In this document: positions 25,678 to 35,081 of the stretch, one piece after another
Position numbering within the stretch: position 1 is the first letter of the stretch
Layout of the letters: the number at the start of each line of letters is the position of its first letter
DNA from: Paenibacillus stellifer
Lineage (GTDB): Bacteria > Bacillota > Bacilli > Paenibacillales > Paenibacillaceae
Length of the DNA: 64,000 bases
Assembly (NCBI RefSeq): GCF_000758685.1
Contig: NZ_CP009286.1
Coordinates: forward strand, 898,501 to 962,500
Direction of reading: 5' to 3'
Position numbers and translations under genes: made by a program
The notes under the pieces: generated by a model
What the model was told of the DNA's origin: nothing
What the model saw: the letters and a program-made list of their open reading frames with translations, nothing else
The model's database searches: none

Positions 25678-27915
25678 ATGCCACTACCGGAATCACTTAC
25701 TCAAATTTTTAAGAGAAAGCAAAAATCCTATAAGATGGTTCTGATCCTATCCTTAATTCAAGAGCTGAGAGCATCCAATCAGGAGAGGGTTTCATTCGAT
25801 AGAGTTAAAGAGCTTTTCCTTAGATACTTTATTGCCGAACAAGAAAGAGGAAATCGGGTGGATAAGCCACCAGGGCGGGAGTTATGGATGGAGGCAACCC
25901 CAAGCCAGCTTAAAGATATCGTAAACAGCCCAGTTAATGCGCTCTCGCATATTTTGTTTGTGAATTCGGAGGATAATTCAATAGGTTTTCACAACCAGAT
26001 TCAACAACAGCTAGGAGAAGAAGAGCTCTTTCAGTTGGAACAAATGGCGAACAAAGAACTACAGGAATACAATGCTGCATTGCAGCACTTTTCCCTACAA
26101 GGTCATCTGGAGAAGATACTGGCGGAGTACACCTTTGCTAAAAGAGAAACCTTCGCTGGTCACCCGTTAGGAACCCAATTTAGGCAGACACTCCCTTCTG
26201 AGCTCAAAACGCTGCCATTCTTAGATGAGCAGTATAAAATTCAGGGTTCTGTTGGGCAGGGGAATTGGGCGACAATACCTTGGCTCGCCATATTGGATAA
26301 ACGAATCACAGAAACGACTCAACGCGGAGAGTACGTCGTATATTTATTTGCAGAGGATATGAGTGCCGTTTACCTAACACTTGCTCAGGGAGTGACTATT
26401 CCTGTACAAGAGAAGGGGCGTAAAGAGGCATATGTATATCTGCGCAATAAAACGAAAGAAATTCGAGAACTTGTTCCGCTTGCTAATATGAATAAAGATG
26501 AAGACATTCATCTGATGAGTAGTGGTTTGGGACAGGATTATCAGGTGTCCACTGTTGCTTATATCAAGTACGAAAGAGGTAACGTGCCGGATGATGAGCG
26601 GCTCATTGAAGATCTACAGAACGTAATGGAAAACTACCGTCTGTATGTGGAAAGTCTCTCATCTTCAGATGAGGAAACAAATGAAGTGAGGGGTGAAGCA
26701 TTGTTAAGTGAAATAGAACCACTACAGGATGAACAACTAGCTGGTGTTCTTCAACAGATCCAATTCTTCATCATCCAAAAAGGCTTCTTCTTCCCTGAGC
26801 ATCTCATCGAGAACTTCTACCTCTCTCTAAAAACGAAGCCCTTCGTTATCTTGGCAGGGATATCGGGTACGGGAAAGACCCGTTTGGTTAAGCTATTCGC
26901 GGAAGCACTCGGATCGACGGTGGAGAATGGTCAGTTTACCTTAATTCCAGTCCGTCCGGATTGGAGTGACCCTTCTGATCTGCTCGGATACAAGGACCTT
27001 ACAGGCAGGTTCAAGCCAGGCCCATTAACTGAGGTGCTAGCGGAAGCAAGAAAGCCAGAGAATCAGCATAAGTCTTATTTTGTTTGCCTAGATGAAATGA
27101 ACTTGGCTCGAGTGGAGCATTATTTTTGCGATTTGTTAAGTGTATTGGAGACGCAAGATTGGCATGAGGGTAAGATTCGGACTCAAGGTTTAATCTCCTC
27201 CACCATGCTGGATATGCCTAATGATCAGGCGAAGTACGGTAATCTTTCAATACCAGAGAATGTCTTCTTGATCGGAACGGTGAACATGGACGAAACGACG
27301 TACCCTTTTAGCAAAAAAGTACTGGACCGAGCCAATACATTAGAATTTAACTATATCAATCTTGAACAGTATCCGGATTCCAATGAATCTTTGAACCTTA
27401 GTGAGACTTTCGATCTTTCTGAAATGAACCATTTGCTTCTGCGCTCGGATTATTTGCAACTGGTTGACGCTTATGATGCTAATAAAGAGCTCATCATTCG
27501 CACAACGGAAAGATTAGTTAAGATCAATGTTTTACTCGAGGACATCCATGCTCATGTGGGCTTTCGGGTGCGCGACGCGATTTGCTTCTACATGATCTAT
27601 AACGATCGGTTCAACCTCATGAGTGAAGAAGAAGCCTTTGATTGGCAACTGCTCCAAAAGATTCTACCGCGAATCCAAGGGAGTCATGCCTCGGTCCGTC
27701 GAGTTTTGCTAAACCTAATTAAAGGTGCTCTTGGTAACGGAAGCGGCATTTCGGTCAATATTCAAGACCTCATGGAGGATACATCACCGTTGTACACGAG
27801 ATGGAACGCAGGTCAGACTCCACCCATGGCCAAGCATCCTCAAAGTGCACGGAAATTGGCTTTTATGCTGAGGAGGCTCGAAGAAGATGGATTCACTTCC
27901 TACTGGCTCTCTTAA
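25678..27915 (+). CDS. McrB-like AAA+ NTPase of a type IV restriction system
   Basis: A 745-residue protein. The middle (residues ~180-300) has the MrcB_N-type domain (GSVGQGNWATIPWLAILDKR). The AAA+ domain starts near 390 with Walker A GISGTGKTR. It continues with RPDWSDPSDLLGYKDL, Walker B FVCLDEMNLARVEHYF and the McrB signature GTVNMDETT. The N-terminal ~170 residues are helical and probably recognise DNA or a partner. McrB uses GTP to translocate modified DNA toward its McrC-type nuclease. GGGGGAG precedes the ATG. The end overlaps the next gene by 29 bases, so the two are translated as a pair. No damage is seen. Confidence 0.9.
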   Translation: MPLPESLTQIFKRKQKSYKMVLILSLIQELRASNQERVSFDRVKELFLRYFIAEQERGNRVDKPPGRELWMEATPSQLKDIVNSPVNALSHILFVNSEDNSIGFHNQIQQQLGEEELFQLEQMANKELQEYNAALQHFSLQGHLEKILAEYTFAKRETFAGHPLGTQFRQTLPSELKTLPFLDEQYKIQGSVGQGNWATIPWLAILDKRITETTQRGEYVVYLFAEDMSAVYLTLAQGVTIPVQEKGRKEAYVYLRNKTKEIRELVPLANMNKDEDIHLMSSGLGQDYQVSTVAYIKYERGNVPDDERLIEDLQNVMENYRLYVESLSSSDEETNEVRGEALLSEIEPLQDEQLAGVLQQIQFFIIQKGFFFPEHLIENFYLSLKTKPFVILAGISGTGKTRLVKLFAEALGSTVENGQFTLIPVRPDWSDPSDLLGYKDLTGRFKPGPLTEVLAEARKPENQHKSYFVCLDEMNLARVEHYFCDLLSVLETQDWHEGKIRTQGLISSTMLDMPNDQAKYGNLSIPENVFLIGTVNMDETTYPFSKKVLDRANTLEFNYINLEQYPDSNESLNLSETFDLSEMNHLLLRSDYLQLVDAYDANKELIIRTTERLVKINVLLEDIHAHVGFRVRDAICFYMIYNDRFNLMSEEEAFDWQLLQKILPRIQGSHASVRRVLLNLIKGALGNGSGISVNIQDLMEDTSPLYTRWNAGQTPPMAKHPQSARKLAFMLRRLEEDGFTSYWLS

Positions 27916-30310
27916 TCAGACGGTTGAATTGCTCCGTGTAGACACGGAGCTTTTTACACTCTATCTTCAAGGACGCCCCTACCATCCGACAGTGGAGACA
28001 TTGCAGCTTCATCGGTCTTCTAATCAGGAATGGGTGAATGCGCAGCTTGGTCTCACATGTTCTGATAAAGTCGGCGAAGCTCAGATTAAAGTTTTTTCCC
28101 CTAACGTAATGGGATTGGTAGATTGGCAGCCAGGAGAATCTACGTTTCCTTGTTTCTACGAAACTCAATCGTATGAGTTGGTCATCCAAAAGAAAAATGT
28201 ATCGGGCATTCTTTCATACTATCATGAAAATATACTTCTCCGGCAAGCCATCAAGCCTTTAGGCGATTCCATTATTGCGGGTGTTTTGAATTTTGGAAAT
28301 GAGGTCGGTCTGACCGAATGGGAGATTCGTAACGAGGGGCAGACCTTGCTGCGGGTCGAGATGGAGATTTTCCCTTCTAAGATGGATTACAAGCAGGATT
28401 ACCAGAATATTTTGAATGAAGTGAATGAGCAGATCTATAACCTGGCGTTTGATTTCTTACGTAGAACCTACCAAATGACAGGGCTGCGGGAGACACAATA
28501 TCAGAGCTTGACAGAGTTTTTTACCATTCTACAGCACATATTTAGTCAGCTACTGGATGCAGTGGGGCGGATTCAAAACAACCCCCATCACACGCTTCTT
28601 CAGGACCGCCGTTTGGTTGATGCCAATCGGGTGAAGAAAGCGGGAAGGGAGAATGCAAGAGAGCTGGCAAGACATCCCGAGCGATTAAGAGAAGACATGA
28701 CCTATGGATTTTTGACGATTGGGGACCGAAAATACACAGCTACTCATTTACTGGAGACGCGAAGGAATCTCTCCTATGATACAAATGAGAACCGGTTCAT
28801 TCGCTGGATGCTGGAACGAATACTTGGGAAGCTCAAGGAGTTGAAGGCTCGTTGGCATGAGAAAAACCGCACACAAGACCCGCTGCTGGTAAAGCGGATA
28901 GAGAATATGATTGTTCAATTGGAGCGGTTATTGAAAGTGGATTTTTTGCGAGAGGTCGGGTTATTGAAACAGATGTCCGTTACGCTTGTTCTGCAAATGG
29001 CGCCAGGATATCGAGAAGTGTATCGCTGTTATTTGATGCTTTTGAAAGGCTTATCTATCCAAAGTGACTTGTTCCGATTGTCCATGAAAGATGTGGCTCA
29101 ACTCTATGAGTATTGGTGCTTCTTAAAGCTTAATCAATTGCTTGGACGGAAGTATAAGTTGGTGAAGCAGGATATTATCAAGGTTAATCGCAATGGTATA
29201 TTCGTGACCTTGGATCGATCGCGGAGTGCTCAGATGGTCTATGAGAATCCGACAAACGGAGAACAGTTTATTTTGTACTATAATGCAATTCCTAGCTCTG
29301 AACAGACTCCCACTCTAAGCCAGCGTCCGGATAATGTCCTGACACTGAAGAAGAAGGATGCAGGTAGTGTCAAAGAGTACAAGTATGTGTTCGATGCGAA
29401 ATATCGTCTGAATTCAGCGTATGAGGGAACTCCCTATCACAAAGCATATGGACAACCCGGACCTGAAGAGGAAGATATTAATACAATGCACAGGTATCGC
29501 GACGCTATTGTCTATCAGGAGAAAGGCTCGGGAGAATATGAGCGAAGCATGTTTGGTGCCTATGTCTTATTTCCTTATCCAGACGAAGAGCGGTTTAAGA
29601 GCCACCGATTCTATAAAAGCATCGAGCTTTTGAATATAGGAGCTTTGCCGTTCTTGCCTAATTCTACAAGCTTGGTGGAGCAATTCTTAAATGAAATCAT
29701 CCAAGATAGTCCGGAAAAAGCATTTGAACGCTCTACAGGTTCACGTGGGACGAAGGAATACTACGCGAACAAGCTCACAGGTAAAAATGTATTAGTGGGG
29801 TCTGTGCGAGGACCTGAGCAAGTCGAGACCGCATTAAGACACTCATTCTATCACGTTCCCTTAAAGAACCTTGATGTCAAGATCCTAACCCAAATCGAAT
29901 ATGTAGCCATGTGCCAATCCAGAAAGAAATTTAATGATACCGCTAAAACAGGAATCCACTGGGTAGGCAAGATTGTAGATTGGAAGGTGCTACGGCGTAA
30001 GGAAATCAGGGAGATTCCTCCTCGTCCCGGGACAGGTGAAAGGCTGTTTGTGCGATTCACGGTTGAGAAATGGATGAGCCGAGAGACTCCCATTGCGCTT
30101 GGAGGACAGAGCATTTACACGCTTCTGTTCACGAGTAAGTATATCCTCGATCGTGCTCTGGAAATCGCTGAGCTTCGCCTAGATACGGAAGAAGACATTC
30201 GTGAATGGCGTGAGAAGCGCAGAAAGGGTAGAGTAAAAGTTAAACTCGACCATGAACAATATGTAGATTTGGGTAGGGTTGTGGAGGTTCAGTATACTGA
30301 AATGGAGTAG
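27887..30310 (+). CDS. DUF2357 restriction-endonuclease-like protein (McrC-type partner)
   Basis: An 807-residue protein of the DUF2357 family, which pairs with McrB-like NTPases. The C-terminal nuclease fold shows SQRPDNVLTL followed by the catalytic YKYVFDAKYRL (PD...D-x-K) near residues 480-510. The N-terminal half is mainly beta, then long helices (residues ~170-430) likely to bridge to the NTPase ring. The ATG lies inside the McrB gene after CGAAGAAG. Together the pair forms a predicted type IV system that cuts modified DNA. The gene is intact. Confidence 0.87.
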   Translation: MDSLPTGSLNQTVELLRVDTELFTLYLQGRPYHPTVETLQLHRSSNQEWVNAQLGLTCSDKVGEAQIKVFSPNVMGLVDWQPGESTFPCFYETQSYELVIQKKNVSGILSYYHENILLRQAIKPLGDSIIAGVLNFGNEVGLTEWEIRNEGQTLLRVEMEIFPSKMDYKQDYQNILNEVNEQIYNLAFDFLRRTYQMTGLRETQYQSLTEFFTILQHIFSQLLDAVGRIQNNPHHTLLQDRRLVDANRVKKAGRENARELARHPERLREDMTYGFLTIGDRKYTATHLLETRRNLSYDTNENRFIRWMLERILGKLKELKARWHEKNRTQDPLLVKRIENMIVQLERLLKVDFLREVGLLKQMSVTLVLQMAPGYREVYRCYLMLLKGLSIQSDLFRLSMKDVAQLYEYWCFLKLNQLLGRKYKLVKQDIIKVNRNGIFVTLDRSRSAQMVYENPTNGEQFILYYNAIPSSEQTPTLSQRPDNVLTLKKKDAGSVKEYKYVFDAKYRLNSAYEGTPYHKAYGQPGPEEEDINTMHRYRDAIVYQEKGSGEYERSMFGAYVLFPYPDEERFKSHRFYKSIELLNIGALPFLPNSTSLVEQFLNEIIQDSPEKAFERSTGSRGTKEYYANKLTGKNVLVGSVRGPEQVETALRHSFYHVPLKNLDVKILTQIEYVAMCQSRKKFNDTAKTGIHWVGKIVDWKVLRRKEIREIPPRPGTGERLFVRFTVEKWMSRETPIALGGQSIYTLLFTSKYILDRALEIAELRLDTEEDIREWREKRRKGRVKVKLDHEQYVDLGRVVEVQYTEME

Positions 30311-30508
30311 CAATCGATCTCTGAACCGCCCCAAACTCAAAAATGTAGTGAGCAGGCAAAACTTCTACTTACTAACTGAGTAGAAACATTTTCACCAATG
30401 AAAAAGGGGTACCATCAGTTATGATATGACATTTGGCGGCCTCATTTACGATTATATAGGTACCTCAACTTTGTGTTCCGAGGATTGGTGAGAATAGTTG
30501 TTCTTGTA

Positions 30509-31660
30509 TCAGTCCATCCGAAACACCTTCCCCTTCGGCACGAACGGCAGGTGCTGGCCCTTGGGGATCAGGAACGCGTGCTCCCGGTGGATGCGCAGCC
30601 GGTCGCAGTAGCCGTCCGTTATGATCAATAACGGGCCGGTCTTTGGGAAGTCCTCGGCATGCTCCAGCAGGTCGATGGCCGGCTGGAGCATGGTGCCGCC
30701 CCGGCCCTTGACAGACATGCGGTCCGCGATGACCTCCGGGGCGATATAGCCCTGGTCGTACACGCCCGCGTCGCAGAAGATGACGCGCACCAGCGGAACA
30801 TCCCTGGCCATGCTGTAACTGGCAATGGTCCCGAGGGCCTTGCCCAGCTGCTTGGTGTCCATGGAGCCGGACGTGTCCAGGACGACGCCGAAGGTGCGTC
30901 CGTCCTCGTCGCCGGAGTCCGGCACCCAGCGGGTCCCCGGGATATCCGGCGTGGAGGATTGTCTGCGGCTGATCCGCGAGTAGGTGCGGACCTTCTCCAG
31001 CTCTACATCCCAGAGAATCGGCGGCTGGGAGAGCGCCCGGATTTCTTCAACCAGGCCGGCGAGAAGGAAGCCGCGATTCTGGTCGTAATGGTAATCCAGT
31101 CAGGTAAAATTCATCGAGCGTCAGTCCGCTCCCACCAATCGGGAACGCGCGGGGGCAGAATATCGCCCATGCCGACTCCACGGAATGTGGCGACCTGCGG
31201 TACAGCCGCATATTGGTAACGATGCGGTCATAGACCGATTCCGCCGACAGTCCCTTCATCTCCGGATCATGAAGTCCTCCGATCCTCGGAAAAGCCCCAT
31301 TTCTATCAGCCATTGATTGATCACATAATCGCAGGCGACATTCCACAGGTACGGGTCGCGTCCCTCGGCGCAGGCATGATGCCTTAAGCCCACATGCAGA
31401 AATTCATGAGCAAGCACGAACCGGCATTCCTGCTCGTCGAGGCCGGCTGCCGGGTCCATGAAGATTTCTTTGGCCTCTGCGTCGACAGCGGCAACCGAAA
31501 TCGAGAGCCGGTTGCACAGCACAGGGTCCTCAATGATGCGGAAATCGGCCGCCATCGCTCCCATCAGCGGATAGCTGCTGATGAACCAGTTGCGGGCTTT
31601 GATGGCCGGCGTTAGAATGTCCGGATTAGCCCCCAGATACACTTCATAGCCCGCCGTCAC
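30509..31660 (-). pseudogene. DUF2201 VWA-like metallopeptidase-domain protein, multiple frameshifts
   Basis: The N-terminal part (31660-31256) has the zinc motif HEFLHVGLRHH and VACDYVINQWLIEMG. The frame then breaks near 31268; MKGLSAESVYDRIVTN continues in another frame, and a further segment (TFRGVGMGDILPPRVPDWW) lies in a third. The C-terminal VWA domain (to 30509) has the MIDAS motif VLDTSGSMD. About ten residues usual after WDVELE are missing. At least three frameshifts make it non-functional. In intact systems this protein works with a MoxR AAA+ ATPase, whose remnant lies just upstream on the same strand. Confidence 0.8.
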
Positions 31661-31734
31661 ATTTAACGGCGCTCATTACAGCGAGGGTCAAGCCTTTGCC
31701 CAAGCAGTCCTGCCAATTCACCTAATTGCTGTTC

Positions 31735-32175
31735 CAGTAGGAGGGGGTGGACCCCCGGGGATTCAGGATCATGTCCTGGAAGCCGTGTCCGGCTGTGCCC
31801 AGGCTATGCAGCGAAGCCAGAAGCCCTCTCTCCATGAAGCTCCGCACGGCCATCCATCTCCGCAGGAAGCTGGGCTTTGAACTGTCCTGCATGATGCGGA
31901 GACAGACATCCAGTCGCGAGAACATCCAGCGTCTCGGGCTGAAGCCGGTCGCCGTATTCCTTGAGGGCATCGCTTAGCATATGCCAGGAGCGGGGAGTGG
32001 AGAAGGACTCTTCATGCTTCGGAGGCTGTACCCATAGATGGTCCGGGCGGGTTTCGATATAAGGAGATGGACAGGGGATGGATGCATGTGCCATTAACAA
32101 TGCATCAAGGAATGTGAGGGAGTTATATTGGCGTTCAGAAAAGCTTTCATTGTAAACATTTCGCAAATAATACAT
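31735..32175 (-). pseudogene. MoxR-like AAA+ ATPase, C-terminal remnant
   Basis: The recognisable part is TPRSWHMLSDALKEYGDRL followed by LATGCLSPHHAGQFKA, the lid/C-terminal region of MoxR ATPases that partner DUF2201 proteins. No Walker A or B is present, so the ATPase core is gone. After QFKA the frame degenerates; a further piece in another frame runs to about 31735. A 13-base ATTATTTGCGAAA at its 5' end (minus strand, 32159-32171) also occurs in leader element copy C. Confidence 0.65.
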
Positions 32176-32320
32176 ATTCCCCTAATTACCATTTTAATGA
32201 ATTAATGATAATATCAAGAATATACTTGGAATATTTTGATAGTTACAGCTTTCTTCACGATTGTTATGGGCCAAGCCCTTAGCAATAAATACATTCAAAA
32301 TGAAGAAAGAAGGAGTATGA

Positions 32321-33039
32321 ATGGGAAAAAGGAAGAGTTGGAAATTACTAAGTTTGACAGTGGGGGTGGCTTTGACAACACAGCTTTTCGGAGCAGTGGC
32401 ATATGCCGTGCCGTCTACATCAAGCGCTACATACTCGATTTCAAATTACATTCCTCCACAAATGAGCATCTCGGAAAGTGAGAAGCCGATCATTAAAGAG
32501 GCAAATCGAAATTTTTGACCTCATCCGACACTGACTACGCGAATGATTGCGCAGTTGTTGCCACGCTAGAAATTATGGGCTACAAATGGGGCAGTTTAAC
32601 GAACACTCAAAAAAGGACCGCTTACAATGCTATTGTAAATTCGAGCTATTTCAGCTCGTCCAGCGGTGTAGGCTATGACAAAAATGATCAAATTTTCAAA
32701 GTCGGATCGGAAGCGATCGGCAAGCCAACCCAGGTTACAAGTGATGATCCTGAAAAATTTACCAATGTCAATAATTATTCCACGTTAAAATCGTATTTGC
32801 AAAGCTATGGGCCTTATTACCTCAGCTTTAACCAAAACCCTTACGGGTCTCATACGGTAACCGTGAAAGGAATCAGAAAGTATAATCTGACCATCAATTA
32901 TACGACGGGAGGAAGCGACAATTACTCCGAAGGCTTTATCGCCATCAATGACCATTGGCAATCGGATGGCGTTGACGCTTTCATGAACATCGACGGCCTT
33001 AGCATTACAACCTATCTTACAGCGATTGTGGCGAATTGA
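32321..33039 (+). pseudogene. Secreted C39/papain-like cysteine peptidase-like protein, frameshifted
   Basis: A signal peptide (MGKRKSWKLLSLTVGVALTT to AYA) leads into ISESEKPIIKEANRNF, then a stop. One extra T in the T run near 32512 would restore the frame into TSSDTDYANDCAVVATLEIM. The second part (32515-33039) has the Cys in NDCAVVA, a His in GSHTVTVKG and an Asn/Asp in FIAINDHW, in the order of papain-like or C39-like peptidases. The two parts together make about 238 residues. A single base loss could also be a sequencing error. The next gene starts five bases after the stop. Confidence 0.65.
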
Positions 33040-33043
33040 TTGC

Positions 33044-33616
33044 ATGAAGCTTAAGAAAACGATCCTAATCCTCATCGTTATTGGCATTGCTGGCGCTGCG
33101 CTATGGCTGGCCAGGAACGAGATCACGACGCTGATGTTAGATCAGTTCCGTGATCACAGGCCTGAGCCCAAAATAAGCAGCATCAAAGAACATTTTCATG
33201 CGGATCAAGTTACGAAAATTGGCCCTTTTTCAACGGACCTGGTCAGAACATCGCCGTACATGTACGGATATCTTTTGAAGAAGGGAGCGGAATCCTCTGT
33301 CATAGTGCTTGACCAATACTGGGGCAGAACGGGAAATTCCGATTACTACATTACCATTCTTCCGGGACAAAAAATAACGCTGGATGATCGGGAAGCGATT
33401 GTCGCACTCGTCAAACATGCGCCGGCGAGCATGAACTTGCAGGCAAGCGATATTGTTGGAAAAAACCTAGTGGAAGTCCACCAGGACTCGTCGGTTACAA
33501 AGTTGCCTGCATACAAGCTGAAGGCGTATAGCAGCGGGAATTTACAGTGGCTGACGAAGAATTTGCAGCAGGTCCTCACCTACAAGGAAGGCTTAGAGGC
33601 TCTGCGGGATTATTAA
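33044..33616 (+). CDS. Single-pass membrane or exported protein, unknown
   Basis: A 190-residue protein with a hydrophobic N-terminal helix (residues ~4-24, LILIVIGIAGAALWLA) and a hydrophilic remainder predicted to lie outside the cell. The sequence is mixed alpha/beta with no motif I recognise. It follows the peptidase-like gene by five bases, so it may be the membrane partner or immunity protein of that secreted product. The ATG at 33044 is chosen at the point where the basic MKLKKT start precedes the helix; the ribosome site is weak. Confidence 0.7.
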   Translation: MKLKKTILILIVIGIAGAALWLARNEITTLMLDQFRDHRPEPKISSIKEHFHADQVTKIGPFSTDLVRTSPYMYGYLLKKGAESSVIVLDQYWGRTGNSDYYITILPGQKITLDDREAIVALVKHAPASMNLQASDIVGKNLVEVHQDSSVTKLPAYKLKAYSSGNLQWLTKNLQQVLTYKEGLEALRDY

Positions 33617-33667
33617 CACGCCAATTCGTCTTCGACAAGTGGTTAGTTTTGGGTGTGATGTAAAAAC

Positions 33668-33699
33668 AAAATCCCGAGCTCTTCTGAGCTCGGGATTTT
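33668..33699. terminator. Bidirectional terminator, perfect 14-bp stem
   Basis: AAAATCCCGAGCTC (33668-33681) and GAGCTCGGGATTTT (33686-33699) pair perfectly around TTCT, with A and T runs on the two sides. Confidence 0.85.
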
Positions 33700-33813
33700 G
33701 GGCTACTGGCAAAACCGCACCACCGCAATATTGAGCAGCACAACCATCAATTGCTTAGGGATTCCTTCCATAAAGTTAACGTTAAGGAAATCATATCATA
33801 GATTTATGGGGCG

Positions 33814-33882
33814 TTTGGAATATTTTCGGGACTTGTAATACTTTTTCCCTGTTCGGAGCTTCCATTATTTGCGAAAATACAA
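33814..33882 (+). promoter_or_regulatory. RNA-repair leader element, copy C
   Basis: The more diverged copy. It keeps TTGGAA, the core GTAATACTTT (33835-33844), CTGTTCGG, ATTATTTGCGAAAATA and the same spacing as copies A and B. It ends 44 bases before the Hen1-like start codon at 33927. Confidence 0.6.
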
Positions 33883-33926
33883 GCAGAAATAATGATTCGC
33901 AATATGAAGCTTAGGAGTAGATGGAG

Positions 33927-34325
33927 ATGGCGATTGTCCAGGTGAGTTCCACCAATCCGCAGTTCTCTTTTTTGATCAAGAAGAATCCGAATTCCGGCAT
34001 GCAGCTGCGCTCGGTCCGCAAGGGGATGGCTTACGGCTGGTACACGAATGAACAGACCTACAACGTGTATTTCAAGGACGCGGATAATGAAATTTCCTAT
34101 AAACAGCATGCACAGGAAGACTTTGAGTATTTGAATGTGTCGAGGTACAACACGCCTTTGTTCCCGCTGAATGCGATTAACGATTTCTTCTCTGCCCCCC
34201 TTAAGGCGCAGGATGAGCGGGATACGGAAGGCTATGAGCATACCTTGTTTATCAATATGATTCATATCGAGCGCGAGCGGGTTCGAGAAGGACCAGTATC
34301 ATTTGCCCAAATCGGCTCTAAGTGA
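33927..34325 (+). pseudogene. Hen1-like N-terminal domain fragment (RNA 3'-end methyltransferase system)
   Basis: The first ~115 residues (VQVSSTNPQFSFLIKKNP, then GMAYGWYTNEQTYNVYFKDA and YNTPLFPLNAINDFF) resemble, from memory, the ligase-associated N-terminal domain of bacterial Hen1-type 2'-O-methyltransferases. These protect repaired RNA ends. The methyltransferase domain is absent: near 34280 the DNA passes directly into the RNA-ligase fragment in another frame, and this frame ends at 34325. The ATG at 33927 has AGGAG nine bases upstream. Family assignment is moderate; the truncation is clear. Confidence 0.5.
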
Positions 34326-34962
34326 CAAATACGGTTCATTCATATACCAGAACTACAAGCATATTCATGACATTCAGGGAAGCTATGTGCCTCTGGCCGA
34401 GCATCTGGAAGCCTATTACACGTATCAACAACAAATGGAGCTCTACGCGCAGGACGAAGACATGGTGTATAAGCCGTTTGCCTTGCTGAAGCTCGTATAT
34501 GAGGACGGACATGAGGAAATTCCGGACTGGAAGACCTCGGAGATGTACGGGTTCCTGTCGGAGGATGAGGCGCTTACGCTCGATCTGTCTGAGCCGGACG
34601 CTCTGGAGAAGGCCGAGTCGTATTTTTCCAGGCTGACGCTGGAGAACGGGATGGAAGGGATCGTTATCAAGCCGGAGGTCTGGGACGGATCAACGGTACC
34701 CTATATGAAGGTGCGCAATCTGGATTATCTCTCTATTATCTATGGCTATGACTACAAGTTCCCGTATAAATACCGGAAGCTGCTTAAGCAAAAAATGTAA
34801 GTCAGAAGCTGCGCACCTCGCTGAGCGAATATCAGCTTGGCATGAGGATGCTGGCGGTCCCATTTGATCAGATCGCTCCGGAGCATGACTCCTATAAGGA
34901 GATTGCAGCCAAACTGCTGTTTGAAGTAGCGAAAGAGCGGGAGATCGACCCGCGGCTGTAGC
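34280..34962 (+). pseudogene. ATP-dependent RNA ligase (Pnkp-like ligase domain), C-terminal half
   Basis: The piece reads KDQYHLPKSALSDKYGSFIY onward and contains VYKPFALLKLVYEDG, motif IV MEGIVIKPE and motif V VPYMKVRNLDYLSIIYGYDY. This is the nucleotidyltransferase ligase domain of polynucleotide kinase-phosphatase-ligase proteins. Motif I (K-x-D-G), which carries the AMP, and any kinase or phosphatase domains are missing. The frame ends at 34800, but the natural C-terminus (LRTSLSEYQLGMRMLAVPF to ERE and DPRL) continues in another frame to a stop at 34960-34962. It is inactive. Confidence 0.75.
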
Positions 34963-34966
34963 TGTA

Positions 34967-35071
34967 GATGAGGTGTCTGACAGAAAGGGGTCTACCTTTT
35001 ACTATGCGGGCAATGAAGTGTGGCTGGCTGACCGGGTGCCGAGTGAGAGTTTGATGGTGATGGAGTTATAG
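34967..35071 (+). pseudogene. KptA/Tpt1 RNA 2'-phosphotransferase, C-terminal tail
   Basis: A 34-residue frame reads GSTFYYAGNEVWLADRVPSE with a short tail and a stop at 35071. The pattern FY..x.N.VWL...VP is the conserved end of KptA/Tpt1 proteins, which remove 2'-phosphates left by RNA ligation. The rest of the gene is lost. The short length limits certainty, but the position between RNA-repair genes supports the call. Confidence 0.45.
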
Positions 35072-35081
35072 GGGGGATATA

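Noticed and set aside
32225..32260. A fourth copy of the leader element before the peptidase-like gene
   Set aside because: Only TTGGAATATTTT is shared with copy C; the GTAATACTTT core is missing.
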